Origin: JAJDGF01 sp031549325 | Lineage (GTDB): Bacteria; Bacillota; Clostridia; Christensenellales; Aristaeellaceae | DNA length: 13,286 nucleotides | Direction: 5' to 3' | Assembly (NCBI GenBank): GCA_031549325.1 | Contig: JAVBQA010000090.1 | Coordinates: 1 to 13,286 of the forward strand | Shown: piece by piece, positions 1 through 6,153 of the stretch | Numbering within the stretch: position 1 is the first letter of the stretch | Layout: every line of letters starts with the position of its first letter | The notes under the pieces: model-generated | Databases searched by the model: none | What the model saw: the letters and a program-made list of their open reading frames with translations, nothing else | What the model was told of the DNA's origin: nothing | Made by a program: the position numbers and the translations under genes

Positions 1-237
1 CTCGGCCCGGGCGGACAGCGCGTCCTGATCCTCCGGATAGGGATCGGCGGCCTCCAGTTTCACCAGATCCGCGCCTGCTGCCTCGGCGACCCGCTGTGCG
101 ACGGCCTCGGTGTTGCCGGAGTGGGAAAAGTATACAACCAATGCCTTGGCGTCCGTATCTGTGGTCTCCGCCAGCCCGATGGCGAATAGGCTTAGCGCCA
201 TCGCCACAGCCAGCATCATCGAAATCAGTCTCTTCAT
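1..237 (-). CDS. exported flavodoxin-like protein (5' part, cut by window edge)
   Basis: The 79 visible codons encode a signal peptide (MKR, then a hydrophobic stretch to about residue 21, plausible signal peptidase I cleavage after GLA) followed by the start of a flavodoxin fold. The segment ALVVYFSHSGNTEAVAQRVA is the first strand plus the FMN-phosphate loop (SHSGNTE) and helix typical of flavodoxins. DPYPEDQDAL matches the next conserved region of short flavodoxin-like reductases found in Clostridia. The start is fixed by AAGGAGGA ending 8 bases upstream of ATG at 235-237. No cysteine occurs in the visible part, so it is not an obvious lipoprotein. The protein would work outside the membrane as a one- or two-electron FMN carrier or quinone/flavin reductase; partners cannot be seen. 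The C-terminus is off the window. Confidence 0.85.
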   Translation of the reverse strand, partial: MKRLISMMLAVAMALSLFAIGLAETTDTDAKALVVYFSHSGNTEAVAQRVAEAAGADLVKLEAADPYPEDQDALSARAE

Positions 238-301
238 CTTGTCGTCCTCCTTCGTTTTTCGGCCCTTGCGGGAATTCCATTGGGCCCGTTCCACATCTCT
301 G

Positions 302-330
302 AATATATCAACCACTTGACAGCGCATCAA
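302..330 (-). promoter_or_regulatory. promoter of the flavodoxin-like gene
   Basis: On the minus strand TTGATG (325-330) and TATATT (302-307) are separated by exactly 17 bp, a good housekeeping sigma-factor promoter. Transcription would begin near 295, leaving a leader of about 58 bases before the ATG at 237. This promoter also shows that the flavodoxin gene is not a downstream member of the degraded gene at 469-702. Confidence 0.6.
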
Positions 331-468
331 TCAGGCGCCGGAGCCCTTGTTTCCGCCTTGCCCCCGCAAATTGTCGCCTGCGCGCCTCGATGAGGGCCGG
401 GCGGCCGCCCGCATTGCCGCAGGAGCGGTCATTTGGGTTTGGGCTTCGCGGCGCGGCGTCTCCGCCCG

Positions 469-702
469 TCAATCCTGCCGAAACCAGATGTTCGTCTTCA
501 GCGGCGAGTAGGGGTGTGGCTGCTTGTTCCGCTCCAGGATGATCCTCTCGATGTAGTCCCTGACCCGCCAGACAGTCGTCGGATTCTCGCCGGTCATATC
601 CAGCGCCGCGTTCAGCTCCCGAAGGCCAATGTTCTGGTCCGCGCAGACGTCCTGGGGCGTCAGCCCGGAAATTCTGCAGACTCGGCGGGGTTTACAGGAG
701 TT
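469..702 (-). pseudogene. degraded DUF2316-like gene, startless and probably frameshifted
   Basis: Reading minus from about 672 to the TGA at 469-471 gives 67 convincing residues: ISGLTPQDVCADQN, a region centred on NPTTVWRVRDYIERIILE, then PHPYSPLKTNIWF. Spacing and motifs (GLT...V..D, W.(V/L)R(D/N)Y..E.......P.P.(S/T).L) resemble DUF2316, small predicted HTH proteins of unknown role normally near 90-100 residues. No ATG/GTG/TTG with a ribosome-binding site exists upstream in frame, and an in-frame TGA lies just above 702. In the neighbouring frame the upstream bases read ETPVNPAESAEFPG then stop. Adding one base in CCGGGCTGACG would join that to LTPQDVCAD, so a single-base deletion plus loss of the 5' end is the likely history. 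The family call is from memory of the motif. Confidence 0.5.
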
Positions 703-706
703 TCAC

Positions 707-735
707 TTGACTCCCGAGGCTTGATTTAGTATATT
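707..735 (+). promoter_or_regulatory. promoter of the ferredoxin-ArsR-rhodanese operon
   Basis: TTGACT (707-712) and TATATT (730-735) lie 17 bp apart, close to the sigma-70/sigma-A consensus. The predicted start is near 742, about 31 bases before the preferred ATG at 773. The -10 hexamer runs into the inverted repeat at 731-743, so a repressor bound there would block RNA polymerase directly. Confidence 0.7.
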
Positions 736-743
736 AGTAATAT
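731..743. promoter_or_regulatory. candidate ArsR operator over the -10 box
   Basis: ATATTA-G-TAATAT is a perfect 6-1-6 inverted repeat overlapping the -10 element of the operon promoter and the predicted transcription start. AT-rich inverted repeats at or beside the -10 region are typical binding sites of ArsR/SmtB repressors, and the third gene of this operon encodes such a protein. Autorepression through this site is inference. Confidence 0.6.
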
Positions 744-772
744 CTTATTTTCGAATGTGTGAGGTGTGGTTT

Positions 773-973
773 ATGCGGAAATCGGCCTGCATCGGCAGGG
801 AATGCGTGGCGTGCGGAGTGTGCGAAAGGGCGTGCCCGCTGAAGGCGGTAGCGATCGCGCGCGGGGTGATCGCGGTGGTGGACGCGGCGCGGTGCGTGGG
901 TTGCGGCAAGTGCGCGGCGGCCTGTCCGGCGGGAGTGATCGAGATTCGGGCGCGGGAAGGAGAAGGCGCATGA
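773..973 (+). CDS. 2x[4Fe-4S] ferredoxin, 66 aa
   Basis: A small bacterial-type ferredoxin with two complete CxxCxxCxxxCP clusters: Cys11-14-17-21 followed by Pro, and Cys41-44-47-51 followed by Pro. These hold two low-potential [4Fe-4S] centres; Cys6 is an extra cysteine before cluster 1. Start choice: an ATG at 755 is possible, but GAGGTG at 761-766 sits 6 bases before the ATG at 773, whereas nothing precedes 755. It is the first gene of the operon and its TGA overlaps the ATG of the next gene (ATGA), so the two are probably translationally coupled. It likely passes electrons to the membrane 4Fe-4S protein encoded next. The strand is AT-rich only in the promoter; the gene itself is very GC-rich. 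Confidence 0.88.
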   Translation: MRKSACIGRECVACGVCERACPLKAVAIARGVIAVVDAARCVGCGKCAAACPAGVIEIRAREGEGA

Positions 974-1575
974 AGAAGCAATGGCATGACTACCTGTGGG
1001 TTTTCTCTTCGGCTTATCTGCTGCTCGGGCTCGTCAACATCGGGTTTGCCTGGCTGGGGCTCGCGTGTTTTCTGATCCCGCTGAGCATGGCGGTCTTCGG
1101 CGGCGGCAAGGCGTACTGCAACCGCTACTGCGGGCGCGGCCAGCTGTTCCAGCTGATCGGCGGGCGGCTAGGGCTGTCGCGCAACAAGGTACCGCCCCGG
1201 TTCCTGCGCTCCGCCTGGTTCCGATACGGTTTTCTGGCGTTCTTCATGACCATGTTCGTGCTGATGATCGCGCAGACCGCGCAGGTGTTTCGCGGCGCGA
1301 CCGACCTGAGGCAAGCCGTGACGCTGCTGTGGGCGTTCCGGCTGCCCTGGCAATGGGCAGACTGGCCGGGAGCCGCGCCCTGGGCGCGCCAGTTTGGCTA
1401 CGGATTTTACTCCGTGATGCTGACCTCTACGGTGCTTGGGTTGGTCACGATGGCGCTGTTCAAGCCGCGCAGTTGGTGCACATATTGCCCAATGGGCACG
1501 ATGACTCAAGGCATCTGCAAGCTGAAGGAGGGCTCCGCATGGAAGAGCGGGCAAAACAAATCGCCGAGCTGCTGA
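970..1575 (+). CDS. membrane 4Fe-4S binding protein (NapH/polyferredoxin-like), 201 aa
   Basis: An integral membrane protein with hydrophobic spans at about residues 10-30, 31-45, 86-105 and 145-164. It has two cytoplasmic-type iron-sulfur signatures: CNRYCGRGQLF (Cys50, Cys54) and CTYCPMGTMTQ...C (Cys170, Cys173, Cys183). This arrangement is that of the Fer4_5 group (NapH, NosR and CcoG relatives), which carry electrons between ferredoxins or quinones and periplasmic or membrane partners. It lacks the C-terminal ferredoxin domain of true NapH; the separate ferredoxin encoded just upstream may supply it. ATG overlaps the upstream stop, with AAGGAG 8-13 bases upstream. Its last 37 bases overlap the ArsR gene in another frame, so the tail (WKSGQNKSPSC) is probably non-conserved. 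The electron donor and acceptor are unknown. Confidence 0.8.
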   Translation: MKKQWHDYLWVFSSAYLLLGLVNIGFAWLGLACFLIPLSMAVFGGGKAYCNRYCGRGQLFQLIGGRLGLSRNKVPPRFLRSAWFRYGFLAFFMTMFVLMIAQTAQVFRGATDLRQAVTLLWAFRLPWQWADWPGAAPWARQFGYGFYSVMLTSTVLGLVTMALFKPRSWCTYCPMGTMTQGICKLKEGSAWKSGQNKSPSC

Positions 1576-1838
1576 AGGTGCTGGCGAACGAGAACCGGCT
1601 GATGATTTTCTGCGCGCTGATGGACTCGCCAATGACTGTAGGTGAAATCGGAAAGAGGGTGCCGAACATCACCCAGTCCGCGCTGTCTCAGCACCTGGGG
1701 CTGCTCAAAGCGCACGGCATTCTGACGGACGCAAAGCGCGGCCAGTCGGTCACCTACTCCATCGCGGATCACCGCGTGGAGGACATCATTCATGTGCTGA
1801 AAAAGCACTACTGCAATCCGGAGGATGTGATCGTATGA
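1539..1838 (+). CDS. ArsR-family repressor, BigR/SqrR-like persulfide sensor, 99 aa
   Basis: A winged-helix ArsR/SmtB regulator: helix-turn-helix at about residues 32-60 (MTVGEIGKRV...TQSALSQHLGLLKAHGIL), wing at 63-75 (TDAKRGQSVTYSI). It has no metal-binding CxCxC motif. Instead it has exactly two cysteines, Cys25 in RLMIFCAL and Cys92 near the C-terminus in KKHYCN. These positions match the two cysteines of BigR, SqrR and YgaV (RLM.VC.L and ..FC), which form a di-/tetrasulfide when sulfane sulfur rises and release DNA. ATG at 1539 is chosen because GAAGGAGG (1524-1531) is 7 bases upstream; the longer upstream reading frame is a shadow. It overlaps the previous gene by 37 bases and the next by 4 (ATGA). 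It probably represses its own operon through the repeat at 731-743. Family call firm; persulfide sensing is inferred from alignment by eye. Confidence 0.85.
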   Translation: MEERAKQIAELLKVLANENRLMIFCALMDSPMTVGEIGKRVPNITQSALSQHLGLLKAHGILTDAKRGQSVTYSIADHRVEDIIHVLKKHYCNPEDVIV

Positions 1839-2275
1839 AGAAACTGTTGGGACTGCTGGCCGCCCTGCTGATACTGGGCCAGGCCGCCTGCGCCGTAGAA
1901 GCGCCCGTGAAGCCAGCGCACACGAAGATCACCGCCGAAGAAGCCAAGGCGATCCTGGATGGAGGAGAACCCTATATCCTGCTGGATGTGCGCACGGTTG
2001 AGGAGTTCGAGGACAAGCGCATTGACGGCGCGATTCTGATCCCCGACTACGAGCTCGCGGACCGCGCCGAGGCCGAACTGCCCGATAAGGAAGCGCTGAT
2101 CCTGATCTACTGCCGCAGCGGCAGGCGCTCCGCCAACGCCGCCAAGGAGTTGGCCGGCTTGGGTTACTCCAATGCGCTGGATTTTGGCGGGATCATCGAC
2201 TGGCCATACGCAACAGTCAGCGGCCGCGAGCACGCGGAGCAGCGGATGCGCGAGACCGAGTCGCTGACCCAGTGA
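1835..2275 (+). CDS. exported rhodanese-like sulfurtransferase, 146 aa
   Basis: A single rhodanese domain behind an N-terminal export signal. Residues 1-20 are a signal peptide (KK, hydrophobic core, QAACA). Cys19 could be a weak lipobox cysteine, but Gln at -3 is atypical, so cleavage at ACA by signal peptidase I is as likely. The domain has the two CDC25-like stretches LDVRTVEEFEDKRIDGAILIP (about 50-70) and the active loop CRSGRRS with catalytic Cys93, ending in FGGIIDWPYATV. Rhodaneses carry sulfane sulfur as a cysteine persulfide on such a cysteine. ATG overlaps the ArsR stop; GGAGG is 10 bases upstream. Being last in an operon with a persulfide-type regulator suggests a role in handling or detoxifying sulfane sulfur outside the membrane. 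Donor and acceptor are unknown. Confidence 0.88.
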   Translation: MKKLLGLLAALLILGQAACAVEAPVKPAHTKITAEEAKAILDGGEPYILLDVRTVEEFEDKRIDGAILIPDYELADRAEAELPDKEALILIYCRSGRRSANAAKELAGLGYSNALDFGGIIDWPYATVSGREHAEQRMRETESLTQ

Positions 2276-2301
2276 CACCGCGCCCGCTCGCCCTGGTCTT
2301 C

Positions 2302-2317
2302 GGTTGGTTTGCCAACC
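2302..2317 (+). terminator. weak stem-loop after the rhodanese gene
   Basis: GGTTGG-TTTG-CCAACC forms a 6-bp stem with a 4-base loop 26 bases past the stop codon. There is no T-run after it, so it is at best a weak or factor-assisted terminator, or an RNA 3'-end stabiliser. Confidence 0.3.
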
Positions 2318-2347
2318 CATGCCCTCCTCAGCGGCAAAAGATTACCG

Positions 2348-2377
2348 TTGACTAACCGCGTGTTCGCATGGTAACAT
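2348..2377 (+). promoter_or_regulatory. promoter of the Mn riboswitch-ATPase transcript
   Basis: TTGACT (2348-2353) and TAACAT (2372-2377) are 18 bp apart. The -10 box is weak (4 of 6) but the start it predicts, near 2384, lies just before the riboswitch P1 helix at 2400, which is where this leader should begin. Confidence 0.5.
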
Positions 2378-2399
2378 CGTCAAACAATAAAACACGCTC

Positions 2400-2500
2400 T
2401 GTGAGGGAGTAGTTTGCGCGAGGGCCTCCCCGCCCCGCGTGGTCAAGTCAACACGCTGGCTGATTCTTCGCCTGGCTTGCCTTAAAGAACGAGACTCATG
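2400..2500 (+). promoter_or_regulatory. yybP-ykoY manganese riboswitch aptamer
   Basis: The conserved core is present in order: GGGAGTAG (2405-2412), TCAACACGC (2448-2456) and ACGAGAC (2489-2495). P1 closes the element by pairing 2400-2405 (TGTGAG) with 2495-2500 (CTCATG). P2 is a clear hairpin: 2416-2420 with 2436-2440 and 2422-2425 with 2432-2435 around a CTCCCC loop. The third helical arm after 2456 is less certain by eye. Aptamers of this class bind Mn2+ and turn on exporters, including P-type ATPases, which matches the gene that follows. Recognised from the motif pattern, not a covariance search. Confidence 0.85.
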
Positions 2501-2520
2501 TATGGCTGATGTTGGTCATG

Positions 2521-2552
2521 CTGGGTCTTTTGTTTTGCACACACAGACTCAG
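2521..2552 (+). promoter_or_regulatory. antiterminator of the Mn riboswitch
   Basis: CTGGGTCT (2521-2528) can pair over 8 positions (one G-U) with AGACTCAG (2545-2552), the outer left arm of the terminator. The same CTGGGTCT segment can instead pair through GGGTCT with AGACTC (2492-2497), the 3' strand of aptamer helix P1. When Mn2+ holds P1 closed, 2521-2528 is free to pair with the terminator arm and transcription continues; without Mn2+ it is captured by 2492-2497 and the terminator forms. The mechanism is inferred from these complementarities. Confidence 0.6.
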
Positions 2553-2589
2553 ACATGGCCGCAACGACCGTGCTTGAGTCTGTTTTATT
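2544..2589 (+). terminator. riboswitch-controlled intrinsic terminator
   Basis: Arms 2544-2561 and 2565-2582 pair over 18 positions with two mismatches and two G-U pairs around a 3-base loop, followed by TTTTATT. It sits 25 bases before the ATPase start and after the aptamer, so it must be conditional for the gene to be expressed. A second U-rich run, TTTTGTTTT (2528-2536), follows the alternative 2492-2497/2523-2528 helix and could act as an extra stop. Confidence 0.75.
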
Positions 2590-2613
2590 GAATAAACGCA
2601 TGGAGTGTGAAGC

Positions 2614-5250
2614 ATGCGCGAGTGCATGGAAACCCGGCAAACCCTGATCGACCGACTGGAATCGAACCCGCAATCCGGCTTGACGGACGCGCAGGCCCGG
2701 CGCAGCGCAGACGCGCACGGCGAGAATGCGCTCACCCGCGAAAAGGGCGAATCGCTCTGGAGCCGCATTGGGCATTCGACCATGGAACCGATGATCCTGA
2801 TGCTGATCGCGGCGGGCGTGATCGCGCTGGTGGTAAACCTCATCCGCGCCGCCACCGGCAGCGAAGCGGACTTCCTCGAATGCGTGGGTATCTTCGCCGC
2901 GATCTCGCTGTCGGTGGTCATCACGGTGGTCATGGAGGGCAGGAGCGCCAAGGCGTTCGAGGCGCTCAGCCGCCTGGGCGAGGACGTGATGGTGAAGGTT
3001 CTGCGCAACGGAGGCCCGGTGATGCTGAACCAGAGACACATCGTGGTGGGCGACGTGCTGATGCTGCAGACCGGCGACCGCGTGCCTGCCGACGGGCGGC
3101 TGCTGGACAGCATGGGTCTGGCCGCCGACGAGTCCGCGCTCACCGGGGAGAGCCTGCCCGCGCAAAAGGATTCTGACCTGGTCATCACCGACGAGAAGAC
3201 CCCTGTCGCCGAGCGCGCCAACATGCTGTACACTGGCAGCTACGTCACCTCCGGATATGGCAAGCTGCTGGTGACCGCAGTGGGCGACCAAACAGAGTTT
3301 GGCCAGATCGCCCAGGAGCTGTCCGGCACGGACAAGGGCGCCACGCCGCTGCAGGAAAAGCTTCAGCGGCTGGGCAAGACCATCACGATCTTCGGTGTCG
3401 CCGCCGCCGCCGTCGTGTTCATCTCCCAGCTGATCAGCTTCGCGATGCACGAGGGGCTGATCCTGGGGGAAGTGATGGAGGCGTTCGTAACCTCCATCGT
3501 GCTGATCGTGGCCGCCGTGCCCGAGGGGCTGCCCACCATCGTAGCGGTGTCTCTGTCCATCAACATCATCAAGCTGTCCAGGCAGAACGCGCTGGTCAAG
3601 AAGATGATCGCCTGCGAGACCGTGGGCTGCGTGAACGTAATCTGTTCCGACAAGACCGGAACCTTGACCGAGAACCGAATGACGGTGGCTCATGCGATCG
3701 ACAACGACCGCATCCTCCGGAACATCTGCGTGAACAGCACCGCCGACCTGGGCGCGGACGGCGCGTTCATCGGCAACCCCACCGAGTGCGCGCTGCTGAC
3801 CGCGGCGGGCAAGGCGGGCTGGGACTATCGCAGCTGCCGCAGCGACATGCGTCTCGCGCATGTGTTTCCGTTCTCGTCCGAGGAGAAGGACATGACCACC
3901 ATCGTGGGCGAGACCGAGGGCTATGTCGCCTACACAAAAGGCAGCCTCGAGAAGGTGCTCCGCTCGTGCGGGCTGTCCCCGGCTGCGCTGGGCGAGATGC
4001 AAGCGCAGATTGAGGCATATCAACGGAAGGCCTGCCGCGTGATCGCGTTCGCGCACCGGGTGTTCGACGCCTGTCCTGGGTTTGACAAGGAAGCGGTGGA
4101 ATCCGGCATGTGCTTCGACGGCTTCTGCGCCATCTCGGACCCGCTGCGCGTCGACGTGTTCGAGGCTGTGCAGCACTGCAAGGGCGCGGGCGTGGAGCTG
4201 AAGATGCTTACCGGCGACAACATCGTGACCGCCACCGCCATCGCGAACGAGCTGCGTTTGCTGGACGACGGCCATCTGGCCGTGGAGGCGCGCGAGCTGG
4301 AACATCTGTCGGACGCCGAGCTGGGCGCGAAGCTGCCCCAGATCCGCGTCATTGCCCGCAGCACGCCGGGCGTCAAGATGCGCGTGGTGAAACTGCTCAG
4401 ATCCATGGGCAACGTCGTGGCCGTCACCGGCGACGGCATCAACGACGCGCCTGCCCTGAAAAACGCCGACGTGGGCATCGCCATGGGCATTTCTGGCACC
4501 GAGGTGTCCAAAGAAGCCAGCGACATCGTTCTCCTGAACGACTCATTTTCTACCATCGTGCGCGCCATTGCGTGGGGCCGCGGCATCTACGAAAACTTCA
4601 AGCGCTTCATCAGCTTCCAGCTCACCGTGAACGTGGCCTCTGTGATCGTGGTGCTCAGCTCGATCCTGCTCGGCTTCAAGGCCCCGTTCACCGCGCTGCA
4701 GCTGCTGTGGATCAACATCATCATGGACGGCCCGCCCGCGCTGACGCTGGGACTGGAGCCGGCGCACGGCGACCTGATGCAGTCCGCCCCCGTGGGGCGC
4801 GATGAAAACATCCTGTCAAAGTCCATGCTGATTCGCATCGGCGTCACCGGGCTGTACATATCCGCCGTGTTCCTGCTCCAGTACACGCTCAACTTCCTGG
4901 GCGCAACGGATGCCCAGATGCCCACGGTGCTGTTCGCGCTGTTCGCGCTGCTGCAGCTGTTCAACGCCTTCAACTGCCGCGAGCTGAACGGCCGCAGCAT
5001 CTTCCGAAACCTCTTGAGCAATCGGCTGATGCTGGGCGTGATCTCGGTCACGTTCATACTGCAGGTGCTGATCATCCAGTTCGCGGGCGCGTTCTTCGGC
5101 ACCATCGCACTGCCGGTCCACATGTGGCTGAAGCTGTTCGGCATGGCCGGCAGCGTCGTGGTCCTGTCGGAACTGATCAAGCTGATTGGGAGGACGGCGC
5201 GGCAACCGAAACCCGCGTCACGCACCGCTTTCCATCAGGCGCAGCGCTGA
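2614..5250 (+). CDS. P-type (P2A) cation ATPase, probable Mn2+/Ca2+ exporter, 878 aa
   Basis: A full-length P2-type ATPase that pumps a divalent cation across the membrane using ATP. Visible landmarks: actuator TGES at 177-180, PEGLP in TM4 at 303-307, phosphorylation site DKTGT with Asp346, KGS in the nucleotide-binding domain at 442-444, TGDN at 533-536, TGDGIND at 605-611, and TM6 NIIMDGPPA (Asn701, Asp705). MDGPPA in TM6 is the form found in the yeast PMR1/SPCA Ca2+/Mn2+ pumps rather than SERCA, and TM5 lacks the SERCA site-I glutamate, so one ion per cycle is likely. The N-terminus (about 1-50) is the usual cation-ATPase N domain. GGAG is 8 bases before the ATG at 2614; an ATG at 2626 is the alternative. 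The Mn2+ riboswitch leader makes Mn2+ export the best guess; Ca2+ is not excluded. Confidence 0.93.
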   Translation: MRECMETRQTLIDRLESNPQSGLTDAQARRSADAHGENALTREKGESLWSRIGHSTMEPMILMLIAAGVIALVVNLIRAATGSEADFLECVGIFAAISLSVVITVVMEGRSAKAFEALSRLGEDVMVKVLRNGGPVMLNQRHIVVGDVLMLQTGDRVPADGRLLDSMGLAADESALTGESLPAQKDSDLVITDEKTPVAERANMLYTGSYVTSGYGKLLVTAVGDQTEFGQIAQELSGTDKGATPLQEKLQRLGKTITIFGVAAAAVVFISQLISFAMHEGLILGEVMEAFVTSIVLIVAAVPEGLPTIVAVSLSINIIKLSRQNALVKKMIACETVGCVNVICSDKTGTLTENRMTVAHAIDNDRILRNICVNSTADLGADGAFIGNPTECALLTAAGKAGWDYRSCRSDMRLAHVFPFSSEEKDMTTIVGETEGYVAYTKGSLEKVLRSCGLSPAALGEMQAQIEAYQRKACRVIAFAHRVFDACPGFDKEAVESGMCFDGFCAISDPLRVDVFEAVQHCKGAGVELKMLTGDNIVTATAIANELRLLDDGHLAVEARELEHLSDAELGAKLPQIRVIARSTPGVKMRVVKLLRSMGNVVAVTGDGINDAPALKNADVGIAMGISGTEVSKEASDIVLLNDSFSTIVRAIAWGRGIYENFKRFISFQLTVNVASVIVVLSSILLGFKAPFTALQLLWINIIMDGPPALTLGLEPAHGDLMQSAPVGRDENILSKSMLIRIGVTGLYISAVFLLQYTLNFLGATDAQMPTVLFALFALLQLFNAFNCRELNGRSIFRNLLSNRLMLGVISVTFILQVLIIQFAGAFFGTIALPVHMWLKLFGMAGSVVVLSELIKLIGRTARQPKPASRTAFHQAQR

Positions 5251-5307
5251 TCCGGCAGGCCTTCCCCGCGTGAAAATCGAAGCAGACCAAACCCGAACCA
5301 CCGTCAA

Positions 5308-5348
5308 GCGCCCTCTGGCTTTCGTTGACCAGAGGGCGCATTCTTTTT
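5308..5348 (+). terminator. strong intrinsic terminator after the ATPase gene
   Basis: A perfect 11-bp stem, GCGCCCTCTGG (5308-5318) with CCAGAGGGCGC (5329-5339), and a 10-base loop are followed by ATTCTTTTT. It lies 57 bases after the ATPase stop and closes that transcription unit. On the opposite strand the hairpin has no T-run, so it is directional. Confidence 0.92.
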
Positions 5349-5525
5349 GGATCCGATACCGCACGACAACCGCCTAAAAGAGCGATACGGCTTCGCCCGC
5401 GGCATCCCGCCGAGCCTTGCGCTTCCGGGCCATCATTCACCAGCACGTGCCGGTTTTCAGCCGCTTTGTCCGTGCTTCCGGGGTTATGCGCGCATCTCCC
5501 AATCGATCAGATCGCAGCCTGTCCA

Positions 5526-6080
5526 TCACATCGGCTTCAGATTCTGGTTCAGCCTGTCGATGATCTTTTCCAACCGGCGCCGACGCGCCTGCTCGGACTT
5601 GACATCCAGCGAGTAGCCGGTGTAGGTGCGATGTACCGACGGGGGCATCGCCAGCAGATTCGTATATGCGGGCTCGTGACCGCGCACCGACTCGATGAAT
5701 TGTGCGATGGTCGCTTCGGTGATCTGCGGCCGGGCCTTGGGCTGGAACCTGCCGCCGCGCACGGCTTCTTCTATCTTCGCCAAACCCTCGGGCGCCATTC
5801 GGCCCGCCGCGATCAGCGATTCAGCCAGCGCAATGTTCTTATGTGACCATTCGGATAGCTTGCGGCGCGGCGAGAAGTATTTGCGGTACGTCACATCATC
5901 GATGGTTTGAATCTGTCCGTCGATCCAGCCAAAACACAGCGCTTCCTCCAGCGCCTCATTGGCCGACAGCGTAAGCGGCCCGCCAGATTTGCCAAACACC
6001 AGCCAGACGCCTTCCTCCGACTGGACGTTAAGCGAGAGCCACGCGCGAAACGCGGCGGCGGTTTCAAATTGCAGATGCAC
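5526..6080 (-). CDS. YdeI/OmdA family protein, 184 aa
   Basis: The family pattern is easy to read: FETAAAFRAWL at the N-terminus, then GVWLVF, EALEEALCFGWIDGQ, YRKYFSPRR, LSEWSHKNIALAESL, and GRMAPEGLAKIEEA. A basic C-terminus (SEQARRRRLEKIIDRLNQNLKPM) follows. Members are soluble bacteriocin-protection/OmpD-associated proteins (YdeI/OmdA); their biochemical role is unknown. Start choice: an ATG at 6149 would add 23 residues, but it has no properly placed ribosome-binding site. A GTG at 6078-6080 has GAGGTGG about 7 bases upstream and gives the usual family N-terminus only a few residues before FET, so GTG is preferred. The gene stands alone between the ATPase terminator and the sugar operon; I see no clear promoter in 6081-6292. 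Confidence 0.85.
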   Translation of the reverse strand: MHLQFETAAAFRAWLSLNVQSEEGVWLVFGKSGGPLTLSANEALEEALCFGWIDGQIQTIDDVTYRKYFSPRRKLSEWSHKNIALAESLIAAGRMAPEGLAKIEEAVRGGRFQPKARPQITEATIAQFIESVRGHEPAYTNLLAMPPSVHRTYTGYSLDVKSEQARRRRLEKIIDRLNQNLKPM

Positions 6081-6153
6081 ATCAACCCACCTCGCAAAAA
6101 AACCCACCCACTCCAAACCGATCTCGCTGGCGATCCGCCGTTTGACCATCGGC

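Noticed and set aside
404..420. GGGCGGCCGCCC palindrome as terminator or operator
   Set aside because: It has no loop or T-run and is a simple GC-rich palindrome expected in this base composition.
996..1538. Long N-terminal extension of the ArsR reading frame
   Set aside because: The extension reads as arginine/alanine-rich nonsense across the membrane 4Fe-4S gene; the ATG at 1539 has an ideal ribosome-binding site.
2482..4305. 607-codon open frame on the minus strand
   Set aside because: It lies wholly opposite the P-type ATPase and its leader, has histidine/glutamine/arginine-rich composition typical of antisense frames in GC-rich genes, and shows no domain.
5349..5525. Gene or RNA between the ATPase terminator and the YdeI-like gene
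   Set aside because: No frame there shows a start with a ribosome-binding site or a motif, and no terminator with T-run is seen for the YdeI-like gene.
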